Shown: positions 10,930-22,829 of the stretch, in pieces
Position numbering within the stretch: the stretch's first letter is position 1
Layout: every line of letters starts with the position of its first letter
Assembly: GCA_948567375.1 (NCBI GenBank)
Contig: OX419762.1
Coordinates: 2,485,001-2,549,000 of the forward strand
Reading direction: 5' to 3'
Length of the DNA stretch: 64,000 bases
Source of the DNA: Lunularia cruciata
Taxonomy: Eukaryota > Streptophyta > Marchantiopsida > Lunulariales > Lunulariaceae
Notes under the pieces: generated by a model
What the model saw: the letters and a program-made list of their open reading frames with translations, nothing else
The model's database searches: none
Told to the model about the DNA's origin: nothing
Program-made: the position numbers and the translations under genes

Positions 10930-11923
10930 GGATTTGCAACTGTAGGCATTGATGCATGGGATGTTGAATGAGTTTAGGGAGATCAAAATGACAAAGGAGG
11001 AATTGCAAAATCAAGTACATACCATCAAGAATGATCAAGTAATGCAAGTAGGGAAGCCATCCCAATAACTAGCACCAATGATCAAAGTACCTAAAGAGTT
11101 ACTCATGGCAAGGACACAAGTTCCAATCAACAACCAAGCCACATTGTTACTACAAATGAAAAAGACATGCAACATCAAGCCTTACAAGGGTCAACATTCC
11201 ATGGGAGTAGTAGAAAATTGGATTTCAAGAATGAAGCAATACCTTTGATTGTTCACAACTTAGATCACTGATCATTTGGCATGCAAGTTTGCATGTGGAT
11301 ACTTAACCAATAAATCCCTCACATGGTATGATGCGTGGGAATGATCATTGTTGGTAGAAGGAAGAGAGGTCACTTGGACAGCCATGTAAGAAGTTCTGCT
11401 CAAGAATTTTCAATCTATGGATTTTGTGAAAATGGCCTGAACCACACTCTCAGGATTGAAGTAGAAGAATAGCATACAAGAATAAGTGGAGGTGTTTCTT
11501 GATCTATAGGTTGCAATAACCAATATGAGTCCAATGAAAGCTCTTGAAAATTTCAAAAGGGGATTAAAAGAGCGGATTTGTCAAGAAGTAATGGTACAAA
11601 ATCATTGCACTATTTTTGAATCCATTCCTTGTGCTCAAAGAATAATAGGAGCACTTGGTGGAGGTGAAGCGGTAACACCAATGCAAAACTATTGGGTTGA
11701 GACACACCATTTTGGTGGACCAATTCCTATAAAATTAGGCAACATTCAGTTCCAAGACCAAGGAGTAAGACCCTTCCAAGGAGAACGGAGATGGATCAAA
11801 GAAAGAAGAGAAGGAATACCATGGGGAGAAGGGGCTCAAGTAGAACAACAATGTTTCTATGATTGTGGCCAAATTGGGCACATAGCCATCAATTGCCATG
11901 CTCGTCATCTTAGAGGCCCTTGA
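10930..11923 (+). pseudogene. Element B gag, broken
   Basis: Pieces in order are MLNEFREIKMTKEELQNQVH (about 10959), VENWISRMKQYL (about 11210), LTWYDAWE (about 11320), MSPMKALENFKRGLKERICQ (11525) and the zinc knuckle CFYDCGQIGHIAINC (about 11850). The knuckle spacing is CX3C rather than CX2C, apparently because one Cys of a neighbouring pair became Phe. Stops and frame changes occur throughout. The order and wording match the gag remnant of element D (23870-22830, minus strand), which confirms the same family. Confidence 0.8.
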
Positions 11924-12003
11924 CCTCCCTACAAGCAACCTTTGAACCAGATGGAGAGATGAAACAAAGAGGAGGATGCTAAAACCACATTGGAAAATGA
12001 AGA

Positions 12004-15000
12004 TTGCCAGTAAATGTACCTCGTGGCCTTACTAGCTTGGTAAAGAAGAGTATAAGTATGGGAAGGAAGAGGACAATTGTACAAAGATGGAAGAAGACAA
12101 ACACACAATTAATTATCATAAATGGAGTCATAGAAGGCAATCCAATGAGAGTGTTGAGTGTTGACCCTGGAGCAATAAACAATTTCACTTTGTTGCAATG
12201 AGGTTGGGGATGGAACAAGACAAGGATGAGAATGATAAAGTAGAGTTACCTAATGGTTACACAAAGAGGATTGAGTCATTACCGAGAAAGGTAGTACTCT
12301 TTTAGGAGATCAAGAACCATTAGAGTGGTGAGTGATATAGTAAGCTTATTATGATACAATCTTAGGCATACCGTGGATGGAACACTACAACCCCACGGTG
12401 GATTGGAGAAAGAAGATAGTGAGAACTAGTCAATGGAAGACCTTTGGGGTTAAAGAAAGATCACAAAGGCAAGAGCTGCCTCTCTATGTCATAGGAACTA
12501 CATCTATTAGTAAGATAGATAGATGTTTCATGGATCTAATAAGAAAAGGCTAGAGTGCCCAACATAATGGAAAAATTCTTGAGAAATTGAAAGATATGGT
12601 CAATGAGTTTCAAGATGTCTTTTTGGATGAATTACCCGTAGGTTTACCACCAAAAAGGAGAGTAGATCATAAAATTGAGATACTTCATGGAAAGATATTT
12701 CCTTGTAAGACCCCATATTGACTATCACCTCATGAGTTGGAAGACTGTAAGGCTCAAATGGAGGATATGTTGCAAAAGGAGTTTATCCAACCCAACTCAT
12801 CACCATATTGGCTCTTGTATTGTTTACAAAGAAGAAGGATAGAATAATGCGCATGTGCATTGACTACCGAGGAAAAATCAACAAATATTGAAGAACAAAT
12901 ATCCATTACCTTGCATGGATGGCTTTTTTGATCAACTCAATGGGGCAAGGCATGTCACCAAACTTGATCTATGGAGTAGTTACAACCAAATCAGGATTGC
13001 AGAGGAAGACATACACAAAATAACCTTTTGAAGAAGGTATGGTCACTTTGAGTACTTGGTGATGCCATTTGGCCTCACCAATGCTCCAACCACTTTAATG
13101 AGTTTGATGAATGATATATTTTTGCTATACTTGGATAAATCTATTATTTTTCCTTGATGACATCTTAGTCTATAGTAGGACAATGATAGAGCACAAGCAA
13201 CATCTACGAGAAGTCCTCCAAATTCTATGATAGAATCAATTGTATGTCAAATCTCAAAGTGTGAGTTTGGCAAATTTGAAATAGACTACTTAGGGTATAG
13301 ATTGAGTGCATAAGGTATCCAAGTGCTAATAGATAAAATAGAGGTCATTCAAAAATGAGGTGCTCTAGAAGATTAGACTCAACTCAAGAGTTTCTTGGGA
13401 TTGATGGGGTTTTATTGTCAATTTATCAAGGACTTCTCCAAGATTGCACAGCCTTTAATAGTACTATTGGGCAAGGAAAAGAAGTGGATATGGGGAACCG
13501 CACAAGAATTGGCCTTTCAAGAGTTGAAAGATGCATTACTACATGCACTAATCTTGAAATGGCATGACTCGAAATGACCAATCAAGATGGCTATAAATTA
13601 TTTTACATCAGGCGTAGCAATAGGAGCAATCCTACAACAAGAATGGTAGGATTAATGGCACCCAATTGCATATTTCTCTTGTACTAAACAAAACTATCAC
13701 TCCACCAAACAAGAAGAGATGGCCATTGTCCTTATGACCAAGTGTTGGAAGGATCATCTTGGTGAGAAGGCATTTGTGGTAGAGACAAACCACAAACCTC
13801 TATTATACCTTGAGATACAAAACAATATTTTTTGCCAATAGATTTAGTGGGCAGAGTGAGACAACAATTCAACCTGATAATCATATATGTGGAAGGCAAG
13901 AAGTGACTAACAAATGCACTCACTTGGATGCCAATGGCAAATAATCTAGTGGTGGAAGTCAAAGTGAACCCTAAATCCTGGCCAAGGATTCTTGTTGTCA
14001 CAAAAATTGATCCACAAATCATAGGTGATCAATCATATAAAGGTGTCATTAGTACCTAAGGGCTCACCTTTTGTGATGGTAAGTTATGGATCGTGCATGC
14101 CACAAATGTAAGAACCACCATCCTAGCAAATTGTCATGACAAGTCATGTTGGAATGAACAAGACCTTGGATGCAGCCAAATGTCATTACTATTAGCCCAA
14201 GATGAGCAACAATGTGATAGAATATGTTCAGAGTTGCCTACTCTATCAGCAAAATAAAACTTCTAATCAAGCTCCATAGGACTCCTTCAACCCCTCCTAC
14301 TCCTACACAATGTTGGGAATAGGTAAGCATGGATCTGGTTTGGGAATTTCCCAAGACCACCTCAAGGTTGACTCCATTGTAGTCTTTGTCGACCAACTCA
14401 GCAAAATGATTTATGTGCATCCTACCACTAAGGACGTGAATGCTTCACAACTAGCTCAATTGTACTTAGATGCAATTTTCTTTGACCATGACCTATCTCA
14501 AGTGCTCATCATAGATAGAGGCACTCAATTCACTACTTTGTTTTAGAGAACACTCTTTGGTGTATTCAAAACCAAATTGATGAAGGTTCATTTGGTGGCT
14601 ACCAAGGTTGATGTTGTTAACACTTTTGTTTCTAGAATCCAATAAGGGAATGGAGAATGCCAACAAAAGTTGCAAGTTCACCCAAAATTGATAAAACTAG
14701 TATGTAGATGCACACCACTAACACATGGAGTTCAATTTTGGAGATCAAGTTTGGTTATCAACCACCAACCTCATATTAGTTGGCCCTTGCAAGCTCAAAC
14801 CTCATTTTATTGGACCTTGCTCTATTCTTCATCAAATTGGCACAATGGCATACTACCTCAATTCTAGTCTTCCATGGTTCCTTATTACATAGATATGCAC
14901 CTCAACCACCTCCCTTTGCTTCCATCCAAAAAAGTTGACCTTGCCCAACCCTCATTGATTACACGGAGTATGAAGTCAAATGCATTCTCCATAAACACAT

Positions 15001-15105
15001 CCATCATACTTGCAATCCATGTGTGGAATACCTTGTACATTGGAAGGTACCCACTATAAGAGGCAACATGGGGGCCAACAGCCAACTTGACCAACACATC
15101 GATGT
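12004..15105 (+). pseudogene. Element B pol, broken, integrase partly deleted
   Basis: Protease remnant at about 12100-12200, with LIIINGVIEGNPMRVL and a damaged DPG in place of DSG/DTG. Reverse transcriptase runs from 12590 (FQDVFLDELPVGLPPKRR) through several frames to about 13250. RNase H lies at 13395-13840 (AQPLIVLLGKEKKWIWGT). Integrase core is at 14380-14640. Compared with element D, a segment of about 75 codons carrying the integrase catalytic Glu has been deleted at about 14580, joining FKTKL directly to the KVHLVATKVDVVNTF region. A chromodomain remnant (EYEVKCILHKHI, YLVHWKVPT) lies at 14965-15090. A polypurine tract AAAAGGGGGGTAGG follows at 15154-15167. Confidence 0.82.
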
Positions 15106-15169
15106 TAGTTCAATCTTTTGAGCAACAACTTTGCAATGAGGATGTTACATCTTAAAAGGGGGGTAGGTC

Positions 15170-15648
15170 TATAATACCATATTATCTAGAGGTGAAAATT
15201 GACTTGGTAAAATCTAGAAGGATGTTGTGTATAATGGGCTAGGTAGATAAGAAAGAAGTGGCACCAAAAGAGTACTTCTACTAATAGAATAAAAGTAGAA
15301 AATAGCTTGAAAACTTCAAAGCCAATTTTGGAGGCCTAAATGGATGAATTAGACCTCAAAAATGGAAATAATCTCCCCTTTTGAGAAAAAAGATTTGCCT
15401 TCTCCTCCCTGGTTGGTCTCATTGAGAGCTTTCCAATGGTACCTAACCCACATGATTCTAAGGTTCTTATAAAAAGATTCCCTAAAGATTCTTTCCATTC
15501 AAACCTATTTGACCATTTAGATAGGACCAAGATCGACATGTCACCCATCTAAGCAACTAGTCTAAGGGTGCAGCTTGCGGACATATCACCAATCCTTGTA
15601 TTTGATCTAAGGGTGGAGCTTCCTTTGAGGGATCCTCTTTTGTTATAT
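15170..15648 (+). repeat. Element B 3' LTR (left part)
   Basis: Starts TATAATACCATATTATC next to the polypurine tract and follows the 5' LTR (4171-4757) closely until GATCCTCTTTTGTTATAT, where element C begins. The remaining 111 bp, ending GTATTACA, lie at 27734-27844. The sum (590 bp) equals the 5' LTR length (587 bp), which supports the split. Confidence 0.9.
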
Positions 15649-16060
15649 TGTGACAATATGGAGTTAATGACAAAGTTAGTTAGGGCTAATGAAGTAGCAA
15701 ATAAGACAAATTAGCCTAGAATATTCTAAAAGTATCTAAAAAACTTTTTGTGAAGCTTCCCAACTAGCTTAGTTTGCACCACAATTAGATAGCCTCTAGA
15801 AGCTTCCAATTATTTTGGCTTATACACCAAGTAAGCGGTTTCTAGAAGGAAGCTTCTTGAGAAGCCTCCCGGTTAATTTGGCTTGCACTCCAAGAAAATA
15901 GCTCAAGGAAACTTCTTGAGAAGCTTCTCAAGGCCTTGTAAGGCTCCCTATAAATACCAAATCCAAAGCTCATGCTAGGCATTTGAAGTTTCACACACTC
16001 AAGTGTCCCAATGTGATATTCAATCCTCTTATTTCTCTCCTCGGTCTTAGATCTTTTACA
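15649..16060 (+). repeat. Element C 5' LTR
   Basis: A 412-bp LTR, TGTGACAATATGGAG to CTTTTACA. The 18-bp palindrome is at 15915-15932 and TATAAATA at 15949-15956. The primer-binding site TGGTATCAGAGT follows at 16062-16073, one change from the initiator-Met consensus. Confidence 0.9.
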
Positions 16061-16333
16061 TTGGTATCAGAGTAGGAATGGGATGCATGGAATTTATGGA
16101 CCAGCAAATCCATTTCTATCAAACCATTGGGATTTTCATGTCAGGGTACTACCCAAGCTTCATACAATTCATCACCTCACATTTTGGGTAGAATTTTTTG
16201 AATGCAATCACCTTGTTTGAGGAACCCTTGATACTTCTGATTGTAACTTATGGAGAATGGTAGAAGCAGGGTGTTGCATATATGTGTTAGTAAGTTAGAT
16301 AAATTAGGAGTAGTGTGATAGGGTAGTATCCAT

Positions 16334-17240
16334 AGAGGCAATGCCTGAGGTTATCATTGTTATGCAACAACAAATCAAGCACCTTTCTCAATTGTTGGAT
16401 GAACAAGACCAGCAATGACAAGAGCACGTAGAGAGAACCATTTTGAGAAGGAAAAGACCAAATCTGATTTCCAAAATCCAAGGTATTTGATGGCAAGAAT
16501 CTTCTTTGCATAGTGGAGAATTTTTTATTTGACTATGAATATTATTTTGAGGCTAAAATCTTCAAGATGAATAGAAACAAATTCTCTTAGCTTCAAGCCA
16601 ATTGGACAAAGCAGCAAAGCTATGGTGGTGATTTTGAGTGGAGCAAGCTGAAAGGCAATTTTTTGCACCAATCTTAACATGGGAAGAATTCAAGGGTGTA
16701 ATAATTGGGTGATTCCAAGTGATCAATGCCACACAAGCTGTACAAGATAAGTTGGCAAAGTTGAAGCAAGTTGGTTCTATAAGTAGCTACATCACACAAT
16801 TCAAGAACACCATTATATAGATATAATAGATAGTGAAGCTCTAGATCAATTTGTGAGGGCTTGAAGTCACAAACCAAAATAGAGTGATTATGCAAGAGCC
16901 AAAATACTTAGAAGAAGCCATGCAGCTAGTAGAGCACTTTGATTCCTTGGTGACGACAACTTGGTCTTGACCTTGACCTTCATTAAACTAACTAGCACAT
17001 TACACACGTGTGGAAGAGACAACACCAATGGAGATTGATTCCATCCAATGGAGACCACTTGGTATAGTGGATCAAGAAAGATTGTAGCAAAATGGTGGTT
17101 GCTTTTGTTGTCGCCAGATTGGTATCACATTGTTGAATATCCACTCAAGAATGGGTGATCTTGACAAATTGCCCAAATGGAGGTTGTGGAACGGAATGAT
17201 CAAGAAAACAAGGAATCGCAATAGGAGATTTTGAACCATT
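16334..17240 (+). pseudogene. Element C gag, broken
   Basis: Starts with AMPEVIIVMQQQIKHLSQLL and contains QILLASSQLDKAAKL, RQFFAPILTWEEFKGVIIG and a degraded zinc knuckle near 17100 (GCFCCRQIG, later residues lost). The wording is parallel to the gag of element A, with more stops. Confidence 0.75.
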
Positions 17241-17269
17241 TACTGGGAACTTGATTAGTTCCAATGGGA

Positions 17270-18720
17270 TTGAAGGTTCAATCTATGTAAGTTTGCTTCA
17301 ATCTGACCGTGGTTGTAGGATTTTGGTTGATTTTGGAAGTTCAAAGAATTGCATGTCTATGCAATTAGTAACAAAATTGAGTATTCTTATCAAGCATTTG
17401 GAAGTAGATTGATGATGGTAGATGGTAGAAAGGGTTCCTCATTTTGTACCTTGCATCTTGTTACCTTCAAGATTGGGAAAGAGTATTAGAGTGTATGAGG
17501 TTTGTAGTAGCACCTCTACACTATGATGTTGTTCTAGGTCTACCTTGGCTTGAACATCATAAGGTTCAATTTGATTGGAACCAAAAATAAATTTAAGTAT
17601 AACACCAAGGTAAGGATTTTGATTAGGTTGTTTGGCACCTATGAGAAGACACCTAAGAATAGTCAATCCCAAGATGGAAAGTTCATTGGGAAGGTAACAA
17701 TAGAGCAAGCCTTGAAGAGAGATGAGTCCTAAGATGGGAAGTTTGTCAAGAAAGCAACCATGGAGTAAGCTTTGAAGAGAGATGAGTCCCTATATGGGAA
17801 GTTAATCAATGAAGAAACTATAAAGCAAGCTTTGGAGGAAGATAAGTTTGTTTTCACGATGTGGATCAAGTTGATTGCACAAGGAGAATTTGAGGAGGGT
17901 CAAGAGCCTCATCAAGCAATGGTTGATCAAATAGTTTAGGAGTTTATAGATGTGTTTTGGATGATCTACTGAAGGGATTACCCTTTGATTGTGATATGCA
18001 CTTCAAGATTGAGTTATTGTCAAGGAGCACTCCAATGAGTAGACCAATCTATCGGCTCTCACCAAAGGAGTTGGAGGAGTTGAAAATAACACTTATGGAG
18101 TTATTGGAGAAGGATTTCATACAACATAGTACATCTCATTGGGGAGCACTAGTACTATTCATTCCAAAGAAGGATGGAGGACTTCATTTCTATATTGACT
18201 ACTGTATGCTCAATAAATAAATAATGAAGAATGTATATCCCTTGCCTCAAATTGATGACTTGCTTGATCAATTGAGTGGAGCACAATACTTCTCCAAGTT
18301 AGATCTTTGCATTGGCTATTGGCAAATCCCCATTGATAGGGAGGATGTGCAAAAGACTATCTTTTGCACAAGGTATGGGCATTTCAAGTGGAGAGTTCTA
18401 CCTTTTGGGCTCACTAATGCTCTAGTAGTCTTCATGGATCATATGCATCAAGTGTTGGATGGACTATTAGATTGGTACATGGTAGTGTTCTTTGATGATA
18501 TCTTAATCTATAGCAAGATAGAGGTAGAACAATTGAATCAAGTACAAGAGGTCCTAAGACTACTATGATAGTGGAAGTTTTATTGCAAGAAGTCAAAGTG
18601 TGCTTTTTGAAGGAAGTTACCTTCTTGGGTTACAGATCTCATTGGAGGGGATCAAGATGAAAGAGTAGAAAATCAAAGCCATTACTAATTGGTCTATTCC
18701 AAAGGATGCTATAGAAGTAT
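17270..18720 (+). pseudogene. Element C pol, part 1: protease, linker repeat, reverse transcriptase
   Basis: The protease loop reads ILVDFGSSKNCMS (about 17325), so the active-site Ser/Thr of DSG/DTG is Phe. The three-unit linker repeat is at about 17660-17845 (DGKFIGKVTIEQALKRDES in its first unit). Reverse transcriptase at 17957-18600 keeps motif A (FSKLDLCIGYWQIPI), LPFGLTNAL and the catalytic FFDDILIYSK. The frame is cut at 18720 by element D and continues at 25173. The matching uncut place in element A (ATGCTACAAAAGTATTGG, about 8367-8384) confirms the join. Confidence 0.85.
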
Positions 18721-19323
18721 TGTAATACTCTAAGGACAAGAGAAGAGAGAAAACACAGATTACACACTCAACATTTGGTGCCCCAAAGGAGCACCTTCTC
18801 TTTATTATATAGACAAAGAGGATCTCCTCCAAGGAAGCTCCACCATAGGATTAGGCACACAGATAGGTGACATGTCATCAAGCTCCATCCTTGGATTATT
18901 TACTTGGATGGGTGGCATGTCAGTCTAGGTCTTTTTTGGTTTGGTCAATCAAGCATTTGCACATTTTTGAGGCCTAATTCATCCGTTTAGGCCTCCAAAA
19001 TTGCCTTCAAAGATTTCAGGCATATTTTGGTTCCTACTCTATTAGTAAAAGTCCCCTTTTGGTGATACCTCTTTCTGATCTGTTTAGTCCATCATGTGTA
19101 ACATCCTTCCAGATGTTACCAAACCAATTCTTTCCTTTAAATCATGTGTCTAACTATTGGTTCTAAGGTTCTCAAGTCTATTTTGGTTTTTGCTCTACTA
19201 GTAGAGGTACTCATTTGGTAATATTTCTATCTGATCTATTTTGACCATCATGTATAAAATCATTCTAGATGTTACCAAACCAAATTTCACATCTAGATCA
19301 TTTAGCTAGCTCTTGGTATTACA
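18721..19323 (-). repeat. Element D 3' LTR
   Basis: A 603-bp LTR, 129 bp shorter than its partner because of one internal deletion near 18945. It contains two tandem, diverged copies of a roughly 150-bp unit (19023-19179 and 19180-19323); element B has one. Next to it, 19324-19338 is a polypurine tract on the minus strand (read here as GACCTCCCTCCTTTT). Confidence 0.92.
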
Positions 19324-19359
19324 GACCTCCCTCCTTTTAAGATGCAACGTCTTCGTTGT

Positions 19360-19560
19360 GCAATTGTTACTCAAATGCTTGCACCAACACCGGTGCATGT
19401 GTCAAATTGATAGCGGGCTCCCATGTTGCTTCATAGAGGGGGTAACCTTTCCACTGTACTAGATAGTCCACCTATGGATAGCAAGTACCACACATGCATT
19501 TTTGGAGAATATGCTCCACTTCATATTCCTTTGGGCCATCAATGAGTGTTGGACAAGGTC
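19360..19560 (-). pseudogene. Element D chromodomain at the pol C-terminus
   Basis: Minus-strand reading gives KEYEVEHILQKCMCGTCYP, a stop, then VDYLVQWKGYPLYEATWEP and VLVQAFE. This is the three-strand plus helix pattern of a chromodomain, with the aromatic residues in the expected places. It shows that family 2, like family 1, is a chromovirus. One in-frame TAG lies in the middle. Confidence 0.85.
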
Positions 19561-19838
19561 AAATGTCTTGTGTGGAATGACCCTGGCCTGATTGGGGAGC
19601 ATATCTACATAGTAAGGAAACATAGAGCACTAGATGGATCTTCATGTGTAGTGGTAGCTCAAGGTGATAGACCATAGCACCTACAAAAAATTGAGAAAGG
19701 CCCAATAAAACAAGGTTTGAGCTTACGAGGTCCAACTAACGTGAGGTTGGTTGTTGATAGCCACACTTGATCCCCAATATTGAACTCCATGTGCCTATGG
19801 TGTGCATCAACATACTGCTTTTGTTGATTTTGTACAAT

Positions 19839-20700
19839 CTATAATTTGTGCTTGGTGCTCTCCACACCGTGTTGGATTCTAGAAACAAATGTGTTGATTA
19901 CATCAACCTTGGTAGCCACTGGATGGATCTTCATCAAGCTAGAAGGTGTGAAGGGATGCTCACCATACATGAGGAAGAATGGAGTGACCTGGGTGGATGC
20001 ATTCACTGAATTGTTATAAGCAAATTCCACCAATGGGAGTAGGGTGTCCCACCTCTCTTGCTCTTCTAAGGTGAAGTCACATAACATGTCTTCAATCATG
20101 CGATTAGTCCGCTCTATTTGGCCATTTTTTTGTAGGTGGTAAGCTATGGACATGGCCAACTTGGTTTTGAAGAAACCAAAGAGTGTTTGCCAAAACAAAT
20201 TGGTGAATTGAGTGCCTCTATTGGTGATAAGTACTTTACAGCCATGGTGAGAGAAGACTGCATCTAAGTGTAATTGAGCTAGTTGTGGAGCGGTCACATC
20301 CTTGGTGGTAGGGTGTACATGAATCATTTTGCTGAGCTGATCCACAAAGACCACGATGGAGTCAAACCTTGAAGTGGTCTTGGGTAATTCACAGACGAGA
20401 TCCATACTCACTTGTTCCCACTGTTGGGTAGGCGTGGGAAGATGTTGAAGGAGCCCTACAAGAGCTTGATTAGAGGCTTTGTTTTGTTGACAAAGTAGGC
20501 AGCTGCATATGTAGTCCATCACGTTGTTGCTCATCTTGGGCCAATAGTAATGGCGCTGGACTGCATCCAAGGTCTTCCACTCCAACATGACCTGCAATGG
20601 CCAAATCATGACATTCCGCTAGAATGGTGGTGCATAATTTTGGGACATTTGGGATCCATAATTTGCCATCACAAAAGGTGAGTCTTTGGGTGTTGGTGAC
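19839..20700 (-). pseudogene. Element D integrase
   Basis: A long open stretch (256 residues). It has the zinc-binding end CLLCQQNKASNQ, MDLVCELPK with the first catalytic Asp, LITNRGTQFTN, and NGQIERTNRM with the catalytic Glu. The second catalytic Asp, normally in an SDRGTQF-type motif, is Asn, so the enzyme is inactive. It is followed by VEFAYNNS and FFLMYGEHP, typical of this family. Confidence 0.88.
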
Positions 20701-20727
20701 GACTTTGGATGATTGCGCTTCTACAAT

Positions 20728-21462
20728 CTATGGATCAATTTTTGTAGTAGCCAAAATCTCTGGCCAGAATTCAAGGTTAATCTTAACCTCTACCACCAAG
20801 CTGTTTGCCATTGGCATGTGGGTAAATGCATCTGCAAGTTGCTTCTTACCTTCCACGTAGGTGATTGACATGTTGTAGCATTGTTGCCACTCTGCCCACC
20901 AAATCTGGTGACAAGATAGATCCTTCTGTGTCTTGAGGTAGACTAGAGGTTTGTGGTCTGTCTCTACTACAAATGCCTTCTCACCCAGATAGTGCTTCCA
21001 ATGCTTGGTTGCCAAAACAATGGCCAGCTCTTCTTGTTCGATGGTGTGGTAGTTGCATTCTACCGGTGATAACTTTTGAGAGGAATATGCAATTGGATAT
21101 CATCCGTCATGCCACTCTTGTGATAGGACTGCTCCTATTGCTACGCTTGATGCATCTATAGCCAACTTGATTGGTCGTTTTGGGTCATACCACTTCAAGA
21201 TTAGTGCATGTAGCAAGGCGGCTTTCAATTCTTGAAAGGCCAACTCTTGTGTGGTTCCCCATGTCCACTTCTTCCCCTTGCCAAGTAGTGCCGTTAAAGG
21301 CTGTGCAACCTTGGAGAAGTCCTTGACAAATCTATGATAGAATCCTGTCAACCCCAAGAAGCTCTTGAGTTGAGTTTGATCTTCTGAGGCATGCCATTTT
21401 TTAATGACCTTTATTTTATTTGTCAATACTTGAATGCCCTCTACACTTACTCTATGCCCCAA
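20728..21462 (-). pseudogene. Element D RNase H and connection region
   Basis: Two open pieces. 21462-21100 covers the connection domain (FLGLTGFYHRFVKDFSKVAQ, about 21360) and the start of RNase H (LAIDASSVAIGAVLSQ, about 21150). 21015-20728 covers its end (KAFVVETDHKPLVYLKT, YVEGKKQLADAFTHMP). A stop at about 21100 separates them. Confidence 0.85.
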
Positions 21463-21524
21463 GTAGTCTACTTCAGACTTGCCAAACTTGCACTTTGAGA
21501 TTTTGGCCTACAATCGATTTTGTT

Positions 21525-22168
21525 TTAGAATTGGAAGACCTCTCGTAGATGTTGTTTGTGTTCCGTCATCGCGCTATTGTATATTAAGATATTGTCCAAG
21601 AAGACAATAATAGACTTATCCAAGTATGGATGAAATATGTCATTCATTAGACTCATGAAAGTGGCAGGTGCATTGGTGAGGCCAAAAGGCATCACAAGAT
21701 ACTCAAAGTGACCATACTTGGTTTGAAAGGCAGTTTTGTACACATCCTCCTCTACAATTTGGATTTGATTGTAACCGCTCCGCAAGTCCAATTTGGTGAA
21801 GTATCTCACTCATGGAGTTGATCAAACAAGTCATCCATGCGAGGTAAGGGGTATTTTTTCTTCACTGTTTGCTGATTGAGACCTCGATAGTCAATGCACA
21901 TGTGCATTGTACCATCTTTCTTCTTCACAAACAAAATAGGAGCCCCATATAGTGATACGCTAGGTTGGATGAACCTCTTTTGCAACATCTCCTCAATTTG
22001 AGTCTTATACTTCTCTAACTCATGAGGTGATAGGCGATATGGGGCCTTACAAGGAGATGTCTTTCCCGAGAGTGTCTCAATCTTATGATCTACTCTCCTT
22101 TTTGGTGGTAATCTTGATGGTAGATCATCAAGAAAGACATCTTGAAATTTATCCACCACATCCTTCAA
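21525..22168 (-). pseudogene. Element D reverse transcriptase
   Basis: 22168-21806 holds the N-terminal part ([38 protein letters not shown]). 21809-21525 holds the palm ([28 protein letters not shown]). A frame change separates them. The catalytic motif reads FLDNILIYN instead of FLDDILIYS, so the second Asp of YxDD is Asn and polymerisation would be lost even without the frameshift. Confidence 0.88.
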
Positions 22169-22444
22169 TTTCTCAAGAACTTGTCCATCAAGTTGTGCAC
22201 TCTAGACTTCTCTTATTAGACCCATGAAACATCTATCGGTCTTACAGACAATTGCCGTCCCTATGACATATAAAGGCAGATCCTACATGGGTGATTTTTC
22301 TTTAAACCCAATGATTGACCATTGGTGGGTTCTCACTACTTTCTTCCTCCAATCTACCATAGGGTTATAATGCTCTATCCATGGCATGCCTAAGATTGCA
22401 TCATAACAAGCTAATTGTATCACTCGCCACTCAATTGCTTCTTG

Positions 22445-22759
22445 TTATTCTCCTACAGAGAGTGTTACCCGTCTAGATAATGATTCAATCCTCTCTATTT
22501 GCCCGTTAGGCAATTCTACTTCTTCACTCATATCTCTCTCCAGATCCATTCTCAATCTTATTGCAATAGAGCAAGATAAGAAATTCTTTGTTGCTCCTAG
22601 ATCAATAAATACTCTCACTTGATTGCCTTCTAGGACTCCATTCACAACAATCAATTGTGAGGTTGCCTTTCGGGATCTTGGTGCATTAGTCTTCTTCCTT
22701 CCCTTGCTTCTCTTCTTCCTTATTGAGCCAATAAGGCCACAAGGTACATTTACTGGCAA
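22445..22759 (-). pseudogene. Element D protease region
   Basis: Reads QLIVVNGVLEGNQVRVFIDL, then GATKNFLSCSIA, the flap and loop region of a retropepsin. The active-site triplet reads DLG instead of DSG/DTG. It corresponds to the protease remnant of element B at about 12100-12200. Confidence 0.75.
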
Positions 22760-22829
22760 TCTTTGTTTTCTGAAGTGATTTCCACCTCCTCCTCTTCAAT
22801 GCGCCTCTCAATGTTGTTCAAAGATTGCC

